From Piezodorus guildinii (taxonomy: Eukaryota > Arthropoda > Insecta > Hemiptera > Pentatomidae): 64,000 nt of DNA. Below, piece after piece: positions 20,887-32,429 of the stretch. The stretch lies in assembly GCA_023052935.1 (NCBI GenBank), contig CM041298.1, positions 56,456,990 to 56,520,989 of the forward strand, read 5' to 3'. Below the pieces are notes generated by a model. It worked only from the letters and a program-made list of their open reading frames with translations, had not been told where the DNA came from and made no database searches. Within the stretch, counting starts at the first letter, position 1. Every line of letters starts with the position of its first letter. Position numbers and translations under genes: made by a program.

Positions 20887-22147
20887 TATTAAAGAATTAA
20901 TTAAATTGAATTTCTATATACACATGTGTTTTATTAAAAAATGTATTACCTTTTACAAGCTTGTGTATAAGATGATATTTTTTCTAATATCATTAGCTTT
21001 CCAACGGTATATTATACATATATATCACTGTTCTTATGTTCAAAATTAAGAAGTTGCATTAAACAAATATCTTTTCAGTTTCTCCTTTAGTTGGATATCG
21101 AATTCGTTCAACTTATGTATTTACCTGTTTTTTATCAATGGTAACAAGATGATATGGTTATTTTAATAGAATTTACAAAATTAAATGTATTTTGTTGAAA
21201 GAAAATTAAAAATGTTGGCATTTAAGCTCTTTCTGGCTATTTCAATCGGAATAAAATCTACATGATATTAAAGGCCGTCCAATTTTACACCGATATCGCG
21301 AGTTTAATAAAAAACGTTAGAGCCGTCTTTGAGAAAATCGTAAATAGGTGCAAAATGCATGGTATAAAGTTGCTCTTCTGGTTAGTCGATTTTGATGAAA
21401 AAGTTATTGTAACATCTCGGGCGTATAGTTTGTTGTCTTAAAAATATAAAATTTCAGTGTCATAGGACTTTTCGTTTTCGCCCGAGAGTTACCACACACA
21501 CAGACCTTTTTGCGGGACTTGGTCATTTGGACTCAGGGGATCCTAAAACGTGCATTTCCGTTGAAAACTATATATTTCATATGTACATAAGTAAAAGTAA
21601 AAATGTAGCAAATTATTACAATATGGCTTAGTTTTAGTATATATTGGTAAAGTAAGCTTCATTTTGCCAAAACACGTGAAATATCGGTATTCGTTGAATA
21701 TTTTTTAAAGTAAAAATCATTAATAATAATGTCAGTTAATGGATTTATAACAACTTTCTTTTTGTTTTAACAACTTGTTTACCGTTTGGTACGTAATATT
21801 GTTTTGAAAACCTTGCTTATTGTTTGGAAAATATAGCTTGTACGATACTGTATATCAACGGTATGACAATAGAGGGTATAAAAGAATGTCAGTTTTTTAA
21901 ACAAGTATTTGTATTATTATTTCTTTTATATAAAATACAATTAATAATCAAAGTCCATTGTTATCTACCGCTATTAGTCTTAATTGTTTATTATATTTTT
22001 GTCTACCCCTTTCTCACCTCTGAAGGATATACGGAGTTTCCTCAGGCCAGGAGAAGGGGGCAAGAGATTAATGCTGAGTTAAAAGCTCCCAAGATGTCGC
22101 CATTTTAAAAATTATCTGCTTATATCAATGTGGAGGTGCCAGGATTC
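20771..22147 (-). repeat. 2.9-kb inverted repeat, arm B
   Basis: Mirror of arm A, ending GCCAGGATTC at 22,147. It contains P unit 5, H4 and the outer segment. H4 continues the H2 fragment at 18,893-18,998, which suggests that arm B is the original arrangement and arm A the inverted copy. The 94-codon frame 21,824-22,108 lies in the outer segment; its counterpart in arm A is disrupted by indels, so it is not treated as a gene. Confidence 0.93.
20887..21600 (-). repeat. Repeat H copy H4 (arm B)
   Basis: Continues H2 across the P insertion: TATTAAA occurs at 18,992-18,998 and at 20,887-20,893. It ends at the hairpin motif (CATATGTACATAAGTAAAAGT) with about 35 bp of the hairpin-proximal region deleted. 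Confidence 0.88.
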
Positions 22148-22841
22148 TCTGTAATATTATTAGAATAATTTCAAATTTCAGCTAAGTAGCTTTAAAAAAC
22201 AGCGTGTAAGGCGTACAGCGTAAAGCGCACGACGGACAGACAGATTTTTTGTATTCCTTACTCAGGTTTTATGTATCTTAACATTTAAGAGCTCAAACTT
22301 TTAGGGAGAAGCTTAATATATTTTTTTAACGATTACAAATGTTCATTGTTGAATATAATCAACCTGTAAAATAATGAATTTGACTAACTGAAGTAATTTG
22401 AACTCTACCTTAAATCAAAATAGAAAAAAATCGGTCGTATAACCATCGTCTGCAGAATAATTGTCCCTTTCACCGGACAATTTAGAACTTCTGAAATTAA
22501 ATCCAGTAAAACGTTTTAGCTCTTGTAGAAAACAAGTGTGTCAATTTGCATTAATTCTTTGTGAAAATGTATGTACTTCTTCTAGCTACAGTATTATAAA
22601 AAAACTTGATCAAAACTTACGGAACCGAAGTAAAAAAACTAAGTGGTTAAAAAAATTAAATAAACAACGATTGTTAGGTTAAAAAAAACATTTTCAAAAA
22701 TCATAGCGGTGATTAAAACTGTGCAATGAACCAATGCAAAATCACAAAATGATAAAAAAAAAAAAAAAATTAATGGTAACATTATGCTAGGTGCTTCTGC
22801 TGTATTATAGTTGATATTTTACCTTCTGGAAAAAAGGTTTT
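22148..22841. other. AT-rich, no gene recognised
   Basis: A 73-codon frame at 22,461-22,682, rich in Lys, Leu and Ser, has no recognisable domain. An A-run at 22,754-22,769. Confidence 0.5.
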
Positions 22842-22853
22842 AAGTACGATTTC

Positions 22854-23684
22854 GTGGATTCGGAGCCAGCACAAAACAACCTGGATATATTTCAGGTGAC
22901 GAGGCTATTATACTCAGTCATCCGTTTTGAACAGCCCAGACAAAAATCAATAATAGTCCAGTGCACAAACTGTCAAAATTTAGGACACACCAAGTCCTAT
23001 TGTCACCATCAGGCCCGGTGCGACAAATGTGTCGGCCCGCACACATCTGAAAACTGCCCGAAATCAAGAAATGAGCCGGCAAAATGTGCTCTCTGTGGCG
23101 AAGCACACCGTGCCAGCAACAAAGGATGTGCGATTTATAAAAATCTATACAAACAAAAATTTCATAGCCTGCAGTTAAAAATTACTGAACAGAAGAATTA
23201 TACGCAGGCTCCTGTCGCTGACTCTTTGAACTTCCCAGACCTCAATCAACGCCAAGGTAACATTACTCACCAGACGACTACCTCAACCAACATGGTAAAA
23301 GCCACAACACCTCTCTCTACAATCACCTCGCAAAATCAACAGCCTCGACGACAGGCGCCTCCAAAACCCCAACCCAGATCTCCAAACTCCCAACCTCAGC
23401 CTGAAGCTCCGCTCCAACCGATTCCCTCCCATCAGCTGCCCTTACAGGCCAAATTACCTATAGAAAAACCAAACCAAGTTCCACCCCGTCCTATTGTCCA
23501 CAAAAAACCAAATCCGCCTCCTCTATCATCCCAGAACGAACTTCCTCGTACCCCTCGACGGGTACAACCCACAAACAACAATCCTCCTCCAACATCTCAT
23601 ACTCATCCCTCTCCTAATTCAAATCCACCTGACATTTTTTCCATCTTGAATTCCTTCCTCTTGGACCTTCAAAAAACTATCTAA
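22854..23684 (+). CDS. LINE ORF1 gag-like protein, N-terminally truncated
   Basis: 276 codons open from GTG 22,854 to a TAA at 23,682-23,684. No natural ATG is visible, and the frame is open upstream only to about 22,815. Residues about 1-35 (EPAQNNLDIFQVTRLLYSVI) look like the end of the domain that precedes the knuckles. Three zinc knuckles follow: CTNCQNLGHTKSYC (CX2CX4HX4C), CDKCVGPHTSENC (CX2CX3HX4C) and CALCGEAHRASNKGC (CX2CX3HX6C). A Pro/Gln/Asn-rich tail covers residues about 140-260. Such proteins bind element RNA in the ribonucleoprotein. The frame has no internal stop, in contrast to ORF2. Confidence 0.85.
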   Translation: MDSEPAQNNLDIFQVTRLLYSVIRFEQPRQKSIIVQCTNCQNLGHTKSYCHHQARCDKCVGPHTSENCPKSRNEPAKCALCGEAHRASNKGCAIYKNLYKQKFHSLQLKITEQKNYTQAPVADSLNFPDLNQRQGNITHQTTTSTNMVKATTPLSTITSQNQQPRRQAPPKPQPRSPNSQPQPEAPLQPIPSHQLPLQAKLPIEKPNQVPPRPIVHKKPNPPPLSSQNELPRTPRRVQPTNNNPPPTSHTHPSPNSNPPDIFSILNSFLLDLQKTI

Positions 23685-23737
23685 CCTCTTATCACCCTTC
23701 TCACGCGAATCCTTTCTGAAATCCCATTAAATTTCCA

Positions 23738-26394
23738 ACGATAAGTGTAAAGCCCCTAGCTGTCCTTTTGTGGAACGCTAACGGCCTACTTCAACACCGT
23801 GACGAACTCGACATATACTTCCATGACAACCATGTTGATATAGCACTACTGACTGAAACACATTTCACTCAACGATCACGTTTTTACATACGAGACTATA
23901 TTACTTACAGAACTGACCACCCAGAAAACACTGCCCATGCGGGTTCTTGCATCCTTATTCATAAATCCATTTCACATCCCTTTGTCCCTTCTACTCCAAC
24001 TGATGCTATACAATCAACCTCTGTATCCATTTCAAACCGTCCTTCTCATGTAACTTTCGCAGCTGTGTACTGTCCTCCAGGTAATGCCGTTTCATTTAAC
24101 TGCCTCAATTCCTTATTCCTTTTCCTCGGACCGCGCTTTATTGCTGGAGGAGACTATAATTCTAAACACCAACGATGGGGTTGTCAAACATCCAATACCC
24201 GTGGAAATATCCTCTCCCGTGTTTCATCTTCAAATAGCTATTCCATCCTCTCGCCCATGAATCCCACTTACTGGCCTACATCCCGAAAAAAACATCCTGA
24301 TATCCTAGATATATTCGTCACCTCCCAGCTTTCCTCCTCACAAACATCTGTTAAATCCTTGAATGACCTATCATCCGACCACAGCCCAGTTCTGCTTTCT
24401 TTGCATTCGGGCTCTGATCCCTCCTAAATTGATCCTTGGACGAGTGGACTGGGACGGATTTCGGACAGACTTGGAGACAAAACTGGACTTAAGAATCTCA
24501 CTAAAGACTAAACTAGATATTGACAGAGCCGTAGAACAACTTACTAACTCAATAGGTAGCAGCATACGTGATAACACTACAAACACCTACAACAATAACA
24601 CTCGACAGACTAACCTGCAACAGCACATTCGAATCTTATTAAGGGAAAAACGAAGAGCTAGATCGAAGTGGCATAGGACTAGATACCCAGCTGACAAAAC
24701 TATTTATACCACTCTGACTAACAAACTTAAAGCCGAAATCAGGAAATTCAAAATTCAAAACATACTGAATACGACAGAAAATCTCATTACGACTGATAAA
24801 TCACTTTGGACTACCACTAAGAAATTACTTCAGTTCAAAGATTTTAATCATCCTCTCCTCAATGAATCTCAATCCTGGACCAGATCCGATGAAGGAAAAT
24901 CCCAAACATTCGCTCAGCATCTCTTTGAAACCTACAATCCGCATCCTAATATAATTAATCACCATCATCTTGAGTGCGTTGAAGCAGAGCTGGATATTCC
25001 ACTCCAATTGGCCCTTCCTCCCAAAGCATTTCATCCTTCAGAAATCTCAAACATAATCCACAGATTACCTTCTCGCAAAGCTCCTGGACACGATATAATC
25101 ACTCCCAATATTCTAAAACAACTTCTATTCCTTACCTATATTTACAATGCCGTTCTCCGAACCACATATTCTCCTGAATCCTGGAAGTTATCCATTGTTA
25201 AAATGATCCCTAAGTTCAAAAAGCCGCTGGAACTCCCTTCCTCTTACCGTCCTATATCTCTATTACCCATTATGGGCAACATACTGGAAAGACTAATCCT
25301 TAAACGACTCTATCCTATCCTAGAGACGTTTCAGATAATCCCGGATCACCAGCTTGGATTTCGCTCATCCCACTCCACCATCCAACAATGTCATCGTGTG
25401 GTGGATGTTGTCTCTTTAGCATTGGAGCGCGGATTGTACTGCACGGGAGCTTTCCTTTGACCGAGTTTGGCACCCAGGACTGCTTTACAAGCTCCGCAAA
25501 TTCCTCCCACCTACATACTACCTCATCATCCAGTCTTACCTCTCTGAAAGATCCTTCAAAATAAACCACAATAGTTCCTATTCATCCCTTTTTACTCAGT
25601 CTGCTGGTGTCCCTCAACGTAGTATCCTTGGACCCATCCTCTACACAGTCTATACAGCTGATATCCCAACCCATTCCAACACTTTCCTTTCTACCTATGC
25701 TGATAACACTTGTGTGTTATCAGTCAATAACGATCCTACTATTGCCTCTCAAACTCTTCAATCCCATATCAGAGAGCTTGAGATATGGTGTCAGAATTGG
25801 AGAATAAAAATCAATTCCAACAAATCCCACCAAATTACCTTTACCCTTCGTCGTAAACCTATGACATCCTGCCTTACAGTTTCCTTTAATAATATTCCGC
25901 TTGTTCCAGTTGAACAGATCCGCTACCTAGGACTTCTACTTGACAAACGTCTAACATGGAATCCCCACACACGACTGAGACGACAAGAAACTGCCCGTCG
26001 CTTTCGCTTACTACAACACTTACTGGACAGACGCTCCAACCTTCCACTTATCTACAAAAGGCTCATCTATATCACCATCATAAAGCCTATCTGGACTTAC
26101 GGAGTTGAGCTTTGGGGCTCTACGAAACCATCAAATTCTTCCCGTATTCAATCCTTACAATCCAAAATCCTTCGAAAAATCCTCAATGCTCCTTACTTTG
26201 TCACAAATAAACTCATCCATAAAGACCTTAACATCCCATATGTTGCTGTTTTGGCCCGAACCAGGTATCAATCCTTCCAGGACAAACTCCACTCCCACTC
26301 TAATCCTCTAGTTTCAATTCTTGCTTCCTCTTCAATTCCTGACAATCCTACGAGGCGCCTGAACAGAAGATGGCCTCGAGACCTTTTAGTTTAG
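23738..26394 (+). pseudogene. LINE ORF2: endonuclease/reverse transcriptase, broken
   Basis: The endonuclease part (frame of TTG 23,768) shows WNANGL, ETH, GGDYNSKH and SSDHSPV, the usual catalytic landmarks of APE-type nucleases. A frameshift near 24,415-24,430 leads to the RT part in the frame of 24,363: RKAPGHDIITPNILKQL, SYRPISLLPIMGN, QLGFRSSHS. Near 25,453 about 17 bp are missing: GAF joins FDRVWH directly, deleting the motif A catalytic Asp. The last frame runs to TAG 26,392-26,394 and has AGVPQRSILGP (Gly to Arg) and YADN in place of YADD. The copy is therefore certainly inactive. It ends RRLNRRWPRDLLV like the other A copies. Confidence 0.93.
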
Positions 26395-26527
26395 TTACTT
26401 AGTGGAGTGATGAAAATGGGCATTTTCTCTTCACGTTTTTTTGTGTATTTTATCATTACCAACAGTTGTATTACAAAATACAGTTGTAAATTTCAATAAA
26501 AATATTTAAAAAAAAAAGTACAATTTC

Positions 26528-26660
26528 AATTTAAATGAAATGTGGATTTAGTAACTGTTAAGAAACACAACTTTAAAATGTGATTTACTAGATGTATAAA
26601 TAAATACAATTATAAATATAAATAGATAAAAAATGTGCCTTTAAATATTTTTTGTGTTTA
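26528..26660. other. AT-rich flank
   Basis: Nothing recognised between the LINE and repeat Y. Confidence 0.5.
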
Positions 26661-26664
26661 GGTT

Positions 26665-27090
26665 CATTATATTTAATAATGAACCTTTTTTAGCGGCAAA
26701 AAAACTTGCTCTTAAAATTTGAGGTTTTACGTTTCAAGATGCGTAGAATCCGAATATCTGTCCGCTTTACGAATTAATAAATAACTAAATACCAAAACAA
26801 AAAATCGGTTCAAAAATAGCAGAGGTACAACGTTTTGAAATTATCAGTTGTGGTAGTATATTTTCCTTCAAATTTCTATGTCTATTTCCTTTATTGCTTT
26901 TTATATTAGTTAATTGCCTATAAACAGTTATACCCTGATATAGTTATTTGAAAATAATAAATCATCGTGTAATAATTGCTGCGTTTTTACATTAAATTGG
27001 ATAATGATTTTCGATAACACTAAACACTTAGAATATAAACATGTCAAAATACCGATTTCGTAAAACATTTCGTTTAGTTCCTTTGAGAAA
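26665..27090 (+). repeat. Dispersed repeat Y, copy 2
   Basis: Shares AAAATTTGAGG, ACGTTTCAAGATGCGTAGAA, AATTAATAAATAACTAAA, TATAAACAGTTA, AATAATAAATCAT-GTGTA and ATGTCAAAATACCGATTTCG with 60.2-60.6 kb and, in its last part, with 62,750-62,830. It is the fullest copy here. Non-coding. Confidence 0.7.
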
Positions 27091-27099
27091 TCAAATTCA

Positions 27100-27600
27100 T
27101 CATTATTTTAAAAAAAATCACAAGAAAAAATCCTTTTAAAAGAAATTAAAAAATCAGTCATCTTTATCCAAAAGAAATGTATAAATGAGCCAACAATCTT
27201 TTCGAACTGCCGAATTCGATATTTTTTTTCAGACCCTTTTCCCCAGTCCACCCCTAACGACAGGCAATTACTTTGTTCAAATAAGGGAAAAGCGAACAGC
27301 TTTAGTCCCAGCACAAGCATTTTTTTCTTCTTTTTTTCTGACGTAATTTAGGAAATTTAATTACATAAAAGTGCCCTGAAAAATTTAGCCTACATTAAGG
27401 TTATATTCTGAAAAACTCATTAAAAAACCCCAGAAAAATCTGTACATATTTTCAATAAATCTTTATCAATATTACACTGATGTTTTGTGCTTTTTAATAT
27501 TGTTCTATGACTACAAGTATAAAATTATATAAGTTAAAAAAATATATAACATTAAAGAAGATAGTAAATTAAAAAAAAAAAAGTTATGTTTGATAATTTT
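27100..27600. other. AT-rich, no gene
   Basis: A 70-codon minus-strand frame (27,108-27,320) has no recognisable domain. Confidence 0.5.
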
Positions 27601-27609
27601 TTTTATTCT

Positions 27610-28236
27610 GCTTACCTATATATGAAATATATAACAAGGGAAAGTATTGAGATTTTGAAAATTTTCGGATTCCAGTTCTAATCAGAAATAGAAGTTCTCT
27701 TAAGTTCAAATAACTAAGTCACACAAAAAGGTCTGTGTTTCTTTTTGTAGCTTTGTGTGTGGTCTAGCTCAAACATAATAAGTTGTATATAACTGAAATT
27801 GCTTGTTCAAGGAGCGTACTCAGATACCTGAGATGTTCAATAAACTTTTTCATCAAAATCGGAGAACCAAAGAGCCACTTTGTACCATGAATTTTGCATT
27901 TTTTAAAAACAATTTTCTCAAACACAGCACGAACGATTTTAAATAAACTTATAATATGTATGTAAAATTGTATGGGCTTTAACATCATGTAGGTTTCATT
28001 ATCGTTAAAATTGTCTGCAAGGACTTAAATGCCGAATTTATGAATTTTCTACCTCTAAGTACATTAATTCTAAATATACAATTTTCTATATGATTTTTTT
28101 ATCAAATTCATTTTTATTTTATTTATTTATTTTTTTTTTAATGGCTTTGATAAAACTAAAGGGCAATAGAGTAAACATATTTTAAGGATTTTTTTTTTAA
28201 ACATAAAAATAGTAATACAGATTACAATTCACGGTT
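27610..28236 (+). repeat. Repeat H, diverged copy (H5)
   Basis: Starts CTTACCTATATATGAAATAT with AAGGGAAAGTATTG, then AATAACTAAGTC-CACAAAAAGG, GATGTTCAATAAACTTTTTC and a CACTTTGTACCATGAATTTTG block. The distal part is degraded. Confidence 0.75.
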
Positions 28237-28264
28237 GAAGATTTAAAAAAACTATGTTATACAA

Positions 28265-28560
28265 TTAATTTAACCTAACGACCATTACAACTTCTCGGCG
28301 AAATCAATCAAGCCGTTCATGCGTGATGAGGAAAAAGGGGATTCATTTTTATATAGATCAAGAGCTTATTATTATCTTAGAAAATTTAAAAAAAACGGCC
28401 AAATCACCTTTTCTCATTTTTCTTTTACGATAATCTTCTCCCGATTGTTATAAACACAACACAAAAAATATTTAGCGAATTCGGTCATGCCGTCCACGCT
28501 TGATGCGATGACCAAGGGAAAAGTTGATCCATTGGTATTATGAAATTGTAATAATATTTA
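28265..28560 (+). repeat. Repeat V: two related internal blocks
   Basis: GCGAAATCAATCAAGCCGTTC with a GCGTGATGAGG block (near 28,297) resembles GCGAATTCGGTCATGCCGTCC with GCTTGATGCGATGACC (near 28,475). Such AAATCGGTC-AGCCGTTC phrases are common in arthropod non-autonomous repeats. Class unresolved. Confidence 0.5.
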
Positions 28561-28601
28561 ATCTAAAACATATGTTTCTAGCGAAACTGAATATAATTAT
28601 T

Positions 28602-29325
28602 ACTTTCACTTACTATATATACTTTATAGCGCCCGAGACGTTACAAAACCTTTTTCATTAATATGAGCTTACCCGAAGATCCACTTTGTACTATGCATTT
28701 TGCACCTTTTTTCAATTTTCTCAAAAACGGTTCCGAGGATTTTGATTAAGCTCGCTATATCGATGTAGAATTTAATAGGCTTTAATATTATGTAGTTTTC
28801 ATTCTCATGAAAATGGTCTGACAGGGCTTAAATGTCTAAATTTAACATATTTTTCATGTAAAGTATCTTTAATTTTGTAGATTTTGTAAAAATAAATATA
28901 ATATCTTGTTACCACCGAAAAAAAAAACACATAAATATATAAGTTGAATGAATTCAATATCTAACTAAAGGAGAAAACTGAAAAAAATATGTTTTTAATG
29001 CAATTTTTTTATTTTGAACATAGCAACAGTAATGTACACGTATAAGATACCGCTGGAAAGCTGAAGCTTTTAGAATAAATATTATCTAATGAACAAACCT
29101 GTAAAAGTTAATAAAGAGTGATGAAAAGACGATAAATCTGATTCTTTTAGATGATGATATAATAGATGTTTTAATAAAACACATGTTTCTATATAAATTA
29201 AATTTAATTATTTCTTTAATGGTTTCACGTATTTTAATCTCTAACTGTATTAGAAAATCCTTTCATTGATTTTAAAAATGGAGGTAAGTGAAAGTCGTGT
29301 GTTGCCCGCAACAGATTTTTAAAAA
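28602..29325 (+). repeat. Repeat H, hairpin-proximal deletion (H6)
   Basis: ACTTTCACTTACTATATATA joins directly to GCGCCCGAGACGTTACAAAA, so about 200 bp including the GT tract are missing. The rest runs to the distal end GAGGTAAGTGAAAGTCGTGT and TTGCCCGCAACAGATTTTT. A second copy of the distal motif, ACCGAGGTAAGTGAAAGTAC, follows at about 29,370-29,390. Confidence 0.85.
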
Positions 29326-29394
29326 TATTTTCAAATCTTTATTTCATAGTTCTTAAATTTATTTTACTAACCGAGGTAAGTGAAAGTACTTTGT

Positions 29395-30070
29395 TGAACG
29401 CTTCAATTTTTCCTTCACTATTCACTAACTTTTTTTTTACTGCCAACAATCAGATTGAGGTTTCACAGAATGAAATTGATGTCGTTCTCTTACATTTTCA
29501 TCAATTCCTTAATACCTTGTTCAATATCCACTATAAATCTTCCTTTTCTGATATAATTAGCCATTTTCGCCCAGCATAAATCTCGTTTCTAATTACACGG
29601 AAGCGGAGCTTTCAAGTTAACGCTGTTCTTCTTGGCGAAGTCCCAAAGTTGCTGAAGGTAGAAAAAAGTACTTGTTCAACAAGTGCCTTTCTGTCGCGGC
29701 TAAGCGGTAATTAAAAAGAAATATATGGATTGATTTTCCTTGTAGAAGGAGTTGGGGAGGGTAAGAGAGGAGTGGTAGGGGGGAAGAGGGGGAGTCAAGG
29801 AAAGGATAAAACCCCCTTCAGCTTCCGTCAGTTTTTAAGATACACTCCTCGGAAAATACGTTTTTATTTACAATTATTTTATAGCTTAGATAGAATTTTT
29901 ATCTGACGGACATCTTTTAATTGTTATTAAATTTTATACAGTCATATGAATACGTTAATATGTGATAAATCTTCCATACAAACGCTAACGACTGTGAAAT
30001 ATTAGAAGGATATACTGATTGACTGTAGCCGAGTTTTATGTGTTTTACGTATTTAGCCATCCATAAATAT
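29395..30070. other. Single-copy, less AT-rich sequence
   Basis: About 29,440-29,830 has no match elsewhere in the window and includes a G-rich purine block near 29,745-29,800. The 62-codon frame 29,391-29,579 has no recognisable domain. It could be conserved non-coding host sequence, which cannot be tested here. Confidence 0.4.
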
Positions 30071-30076
30071 ATTAAC

Positions 30077-30560
30077 AAAAATCTGGTACTCCTAACACAC
30101 GAATTTTACTTACTTCCGTTGTTAAAATAAATTTAACGATTTTTAAATACAGTTAGAGATGAAATTGTGGGTAAGCGAAAAAAAAAGTTTAGGAATTAAT
30201 TATTTTTTTTTTTTTAGATAGAAACATTTGTTTTATTAAATAATCTATTATATTATTATCTGCAACAATCAGTTAGTTTTATGGGTTTTACATCCCTCTC
30301 CTTTACCTTTTACAATTTTGTGTACATAATAATATTTGTTTCTAAAATCCAATAAGTTTTCCAACGGTATATTATACATCTATAGAGTAATGTTCTTATA
30401 TCGAAAAAATCATATAACGAATATTTGTTTGCTCTTTTCTCCCTGAGTTGGATTCATAATTCGCTTAACTTATATATTTATTCGTTTTTATAGATGATAT
30501 GGTTCATTTTTTCGGAATGTATAAAATTAAATGTACTTATTTTTTTAAAGTAGTTTTCTT
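30077..30560 (-). repeat. Repeat H, partial (H7)
   Basis: Distal end AAAAATCTGGTACTCCTAAC, then a CACACGAATTTTACTTACTTCC block, CCAACGGTATATTATACATC and CTGAGTTGGATTCATAATTC. The hairpin end is missing. Confidence 0.8.
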
Positions 30561-30564
30561 TTAT

Positions 30565-31040
30565 TTGTAAATGAAATGTTATTTTATTTTAGTCATGAAA
30601 ATATAGGAAAAATCCCGAAACGCCGAGTATATATCAATATATCGTACAAAATTGTTAATAAAATGAAAAATTACTTGATGAAAAAATGCATAATTAAATT
30701 TATAAACAATAATTCAACTTTTTCAGGTTTGAATAATAGAAAGTCAAATATTATTTTTTAAATAGTAGTTTTAAGTTTTAAAATATATTTTTAAATCTTT
30801 ATACGTCGAATTCAGTTAATGTTCTACAACTGTTACGTAATAGCCAATTTTTCCTCAAAGAAAAGCTCAATTTCTATTGTTTTTTTCGAAATAAACTGGA
30901 TTGGGAGGATGGGGCTAGACATCCCTCTGTGCAAGAGTATTGGATGGAATGCACGAATAATGTCTTCTAGATTGATACAGGATGCTGTTTGGTCATAGCA
31001 CTCTATGTTGAGCAGTCTCCTGAATGTGGGAGCTCCCTAA
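30565..31040. other. AT-rich; possible old coding relic near 30,900-31,030
   Basis: The minus strand of 30,900-31,027 reads without a stop as GAPTFRRLLNIECYDQTASC and onward. I cannot assign a family, and the stretch is too short to call. Confidence 0.25.
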
Positions 31041-31041
31041 T

Positions 31042-31042
31042 G

Positions 31043-31089
<47 letters not shown>
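31042..31089. repeat. (TA)n microsatellite
   Basis: About 45 bp of TA. Confidence 0.97.
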
Positions 31090-31090
<1 letters not shown>

Positions 31091-31306
31091 AATAACGAGT
31101 AAACAGTTGGTATACCAAGGAAAACCATAGGGCAGCAAACTTAAAAAGGAAAAAAAGGGAAAGAAAGAGATGATAAATGGATTCTCTTAAACAGAAAAAG
31201 ACGTAGAGTTGACAACAGTGTTCCAGTCACAGATCGTAGAATTCTGAAAAATGGGTTCGCCATTTAGATCAGATAAGGTAATGTAATGTAAAGGTAACAG
31301 ACCAAT

Positions 31307-31309
<3 letters not shown>

Positions 31310-31387
<78 letters not shown>
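31310..31387. repeat. (TA)n microsatellite
   Basis: About 77 bp of pure TA. Confidence 0.98.
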
Positions 31388-31391
<4 letters not shown>

Positions 31392-31429
31392 TGAGAAGGA
31401 AGAAATCTAATATTTTCAATTTTTTTTTT

Positions 31430-32045
31430 TTTAACTATACATGAAAAATATAGTAAGGGAGAGATTGCAACCGTAAAATTTTTTTAATTCCAGTTTTCAA
31501 CAACATTACACGTTTTGGGGTCTCTTGAGTCCAAATAAAAAATACGTGCCAAAAGGTCTATGTGAGTGTGTCCGAGTGTATGTGTGTGGTAAGTCTTACG
31601 AGGCTGAAACTCCATATTTAAGACAACTATACGTCTGAGATCTTGTACTAGCTTTTTCACCAAAATTAGCTGACCGGATATGCTATTTTATACTATAAAT
31701 TTCGCTATTTTTCGAGATTTTTTTCAAAAAAGATTTTTAATAAATTCGCTAAATCGATGTATAAGTTAATATTATCTGGCTTTCATTCTCATTGAAATTT
31801 TCTGACAGGGCTTTGATTCCGATATTTTATTTCACAAAAAAAACATTCATTTAGTAGATTCGAAAAAAATAACAAAACAAATTCAGCATTTAAAAAAAAA
31901 AAAAAAAAAAAACAGCCAAATATGCAGGTTGAACAGATTTGATAAAGAAAGAAGCTAATTGAGAAAAGAGCAATATGTGTTTTAGGTAATTTGTTCCTGA
32001 ACTCAAGATTAGTAATATTGATTTATAATATAATATTAGAAAGAA
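31430..32045 (+). repeat. Repeat H, diverged copy (H8)
   Basis: AAAAATATAGTAAGGGAGAG, ATTGCAACCGTAAAATTTTT, then TTCCAGTTTTCAACA and a GTGTCCGAGTGTATGTGTGT tract. Later blocks are eroded. Confidence 0.75.
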
Positions 32046-32152
32046 AAAAAAACTTATATAAATAGTTGTGAATTCTAATGTAAATTGACGATCAGATCAT
32101 AAACTCAGGTCATTGTTTTATATTACAATACAATATTGTTTTATTATTTAAT

Positions 32153-32417
32153 CCAGCGATAGTCTCCGGCTCCTGGGTCAGAATTCCGGCTATGACAGAA
32201 TATTATTTATTCTGTTAGTTCAGCTGAGGGATGACCCTAGAGTATAGAGACCCTCCTGGGACAGATATAGCCTCTTTAAAGAGAGTACCCAAAATTTGGG
32301 AAAAAACCTGGCGGCTGAGCATGATCAAGGCCTAATTACTTCATTGCACGGCCGTTGGCCCAGATTACAAATCTCTAAATGTACTGAGCCCAAGAACCTC
32401 ATGGGTTGTAGAGGTAC
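32153..32417 (+). mobile_element. SINE-A, damaged head
   Basis: The head retains CTCCTGGGTCAGAATTCCGGC (degenerate B box). The body matches SINE-A: GGGATGACCCTAGAGTATAG, a CTGGCGGCTGAGCATGATCAA block and CTCATGGGTTGTAGAGGTAC. Confidence 0.82.
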
Positions 32418-32429
32418 AAATTATTTAAT

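Larger units (their letters stand above)
22854..26515 (+). mobile_element. Jockey-type LINE (A2), longest copy in window
   Basis: About 3.66 kb, with an ORF1 (gag) zinc-knuckle region, an APE-type endonuclease, a reverse transcriptase without RNase H, a short 3' UTR and an A-tail (AATAAAAATATTTAAAAAAA). An imperfect 12-bp duplication flanks it: AAGTACGATTTC (22,842-22,853) and AAGTACAATTTC (26,516-26,527), one mismatch. If real, the copy is 5'-truncated inside gag. The order gag knuckles-EN-RT without RNase H fits the Jockey clade. Confidence 0.92.

Noticed and set aside
21824..22108. 94-codon frame in palindrome arm B as a gene
   Set aside because: The mirror sequence in arm A is interrupted by indels and no domain is visible.
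30900..31030. Protein-like minus-strand reading
   Set aside because: Open and protein-like but too short, with no family recognised.
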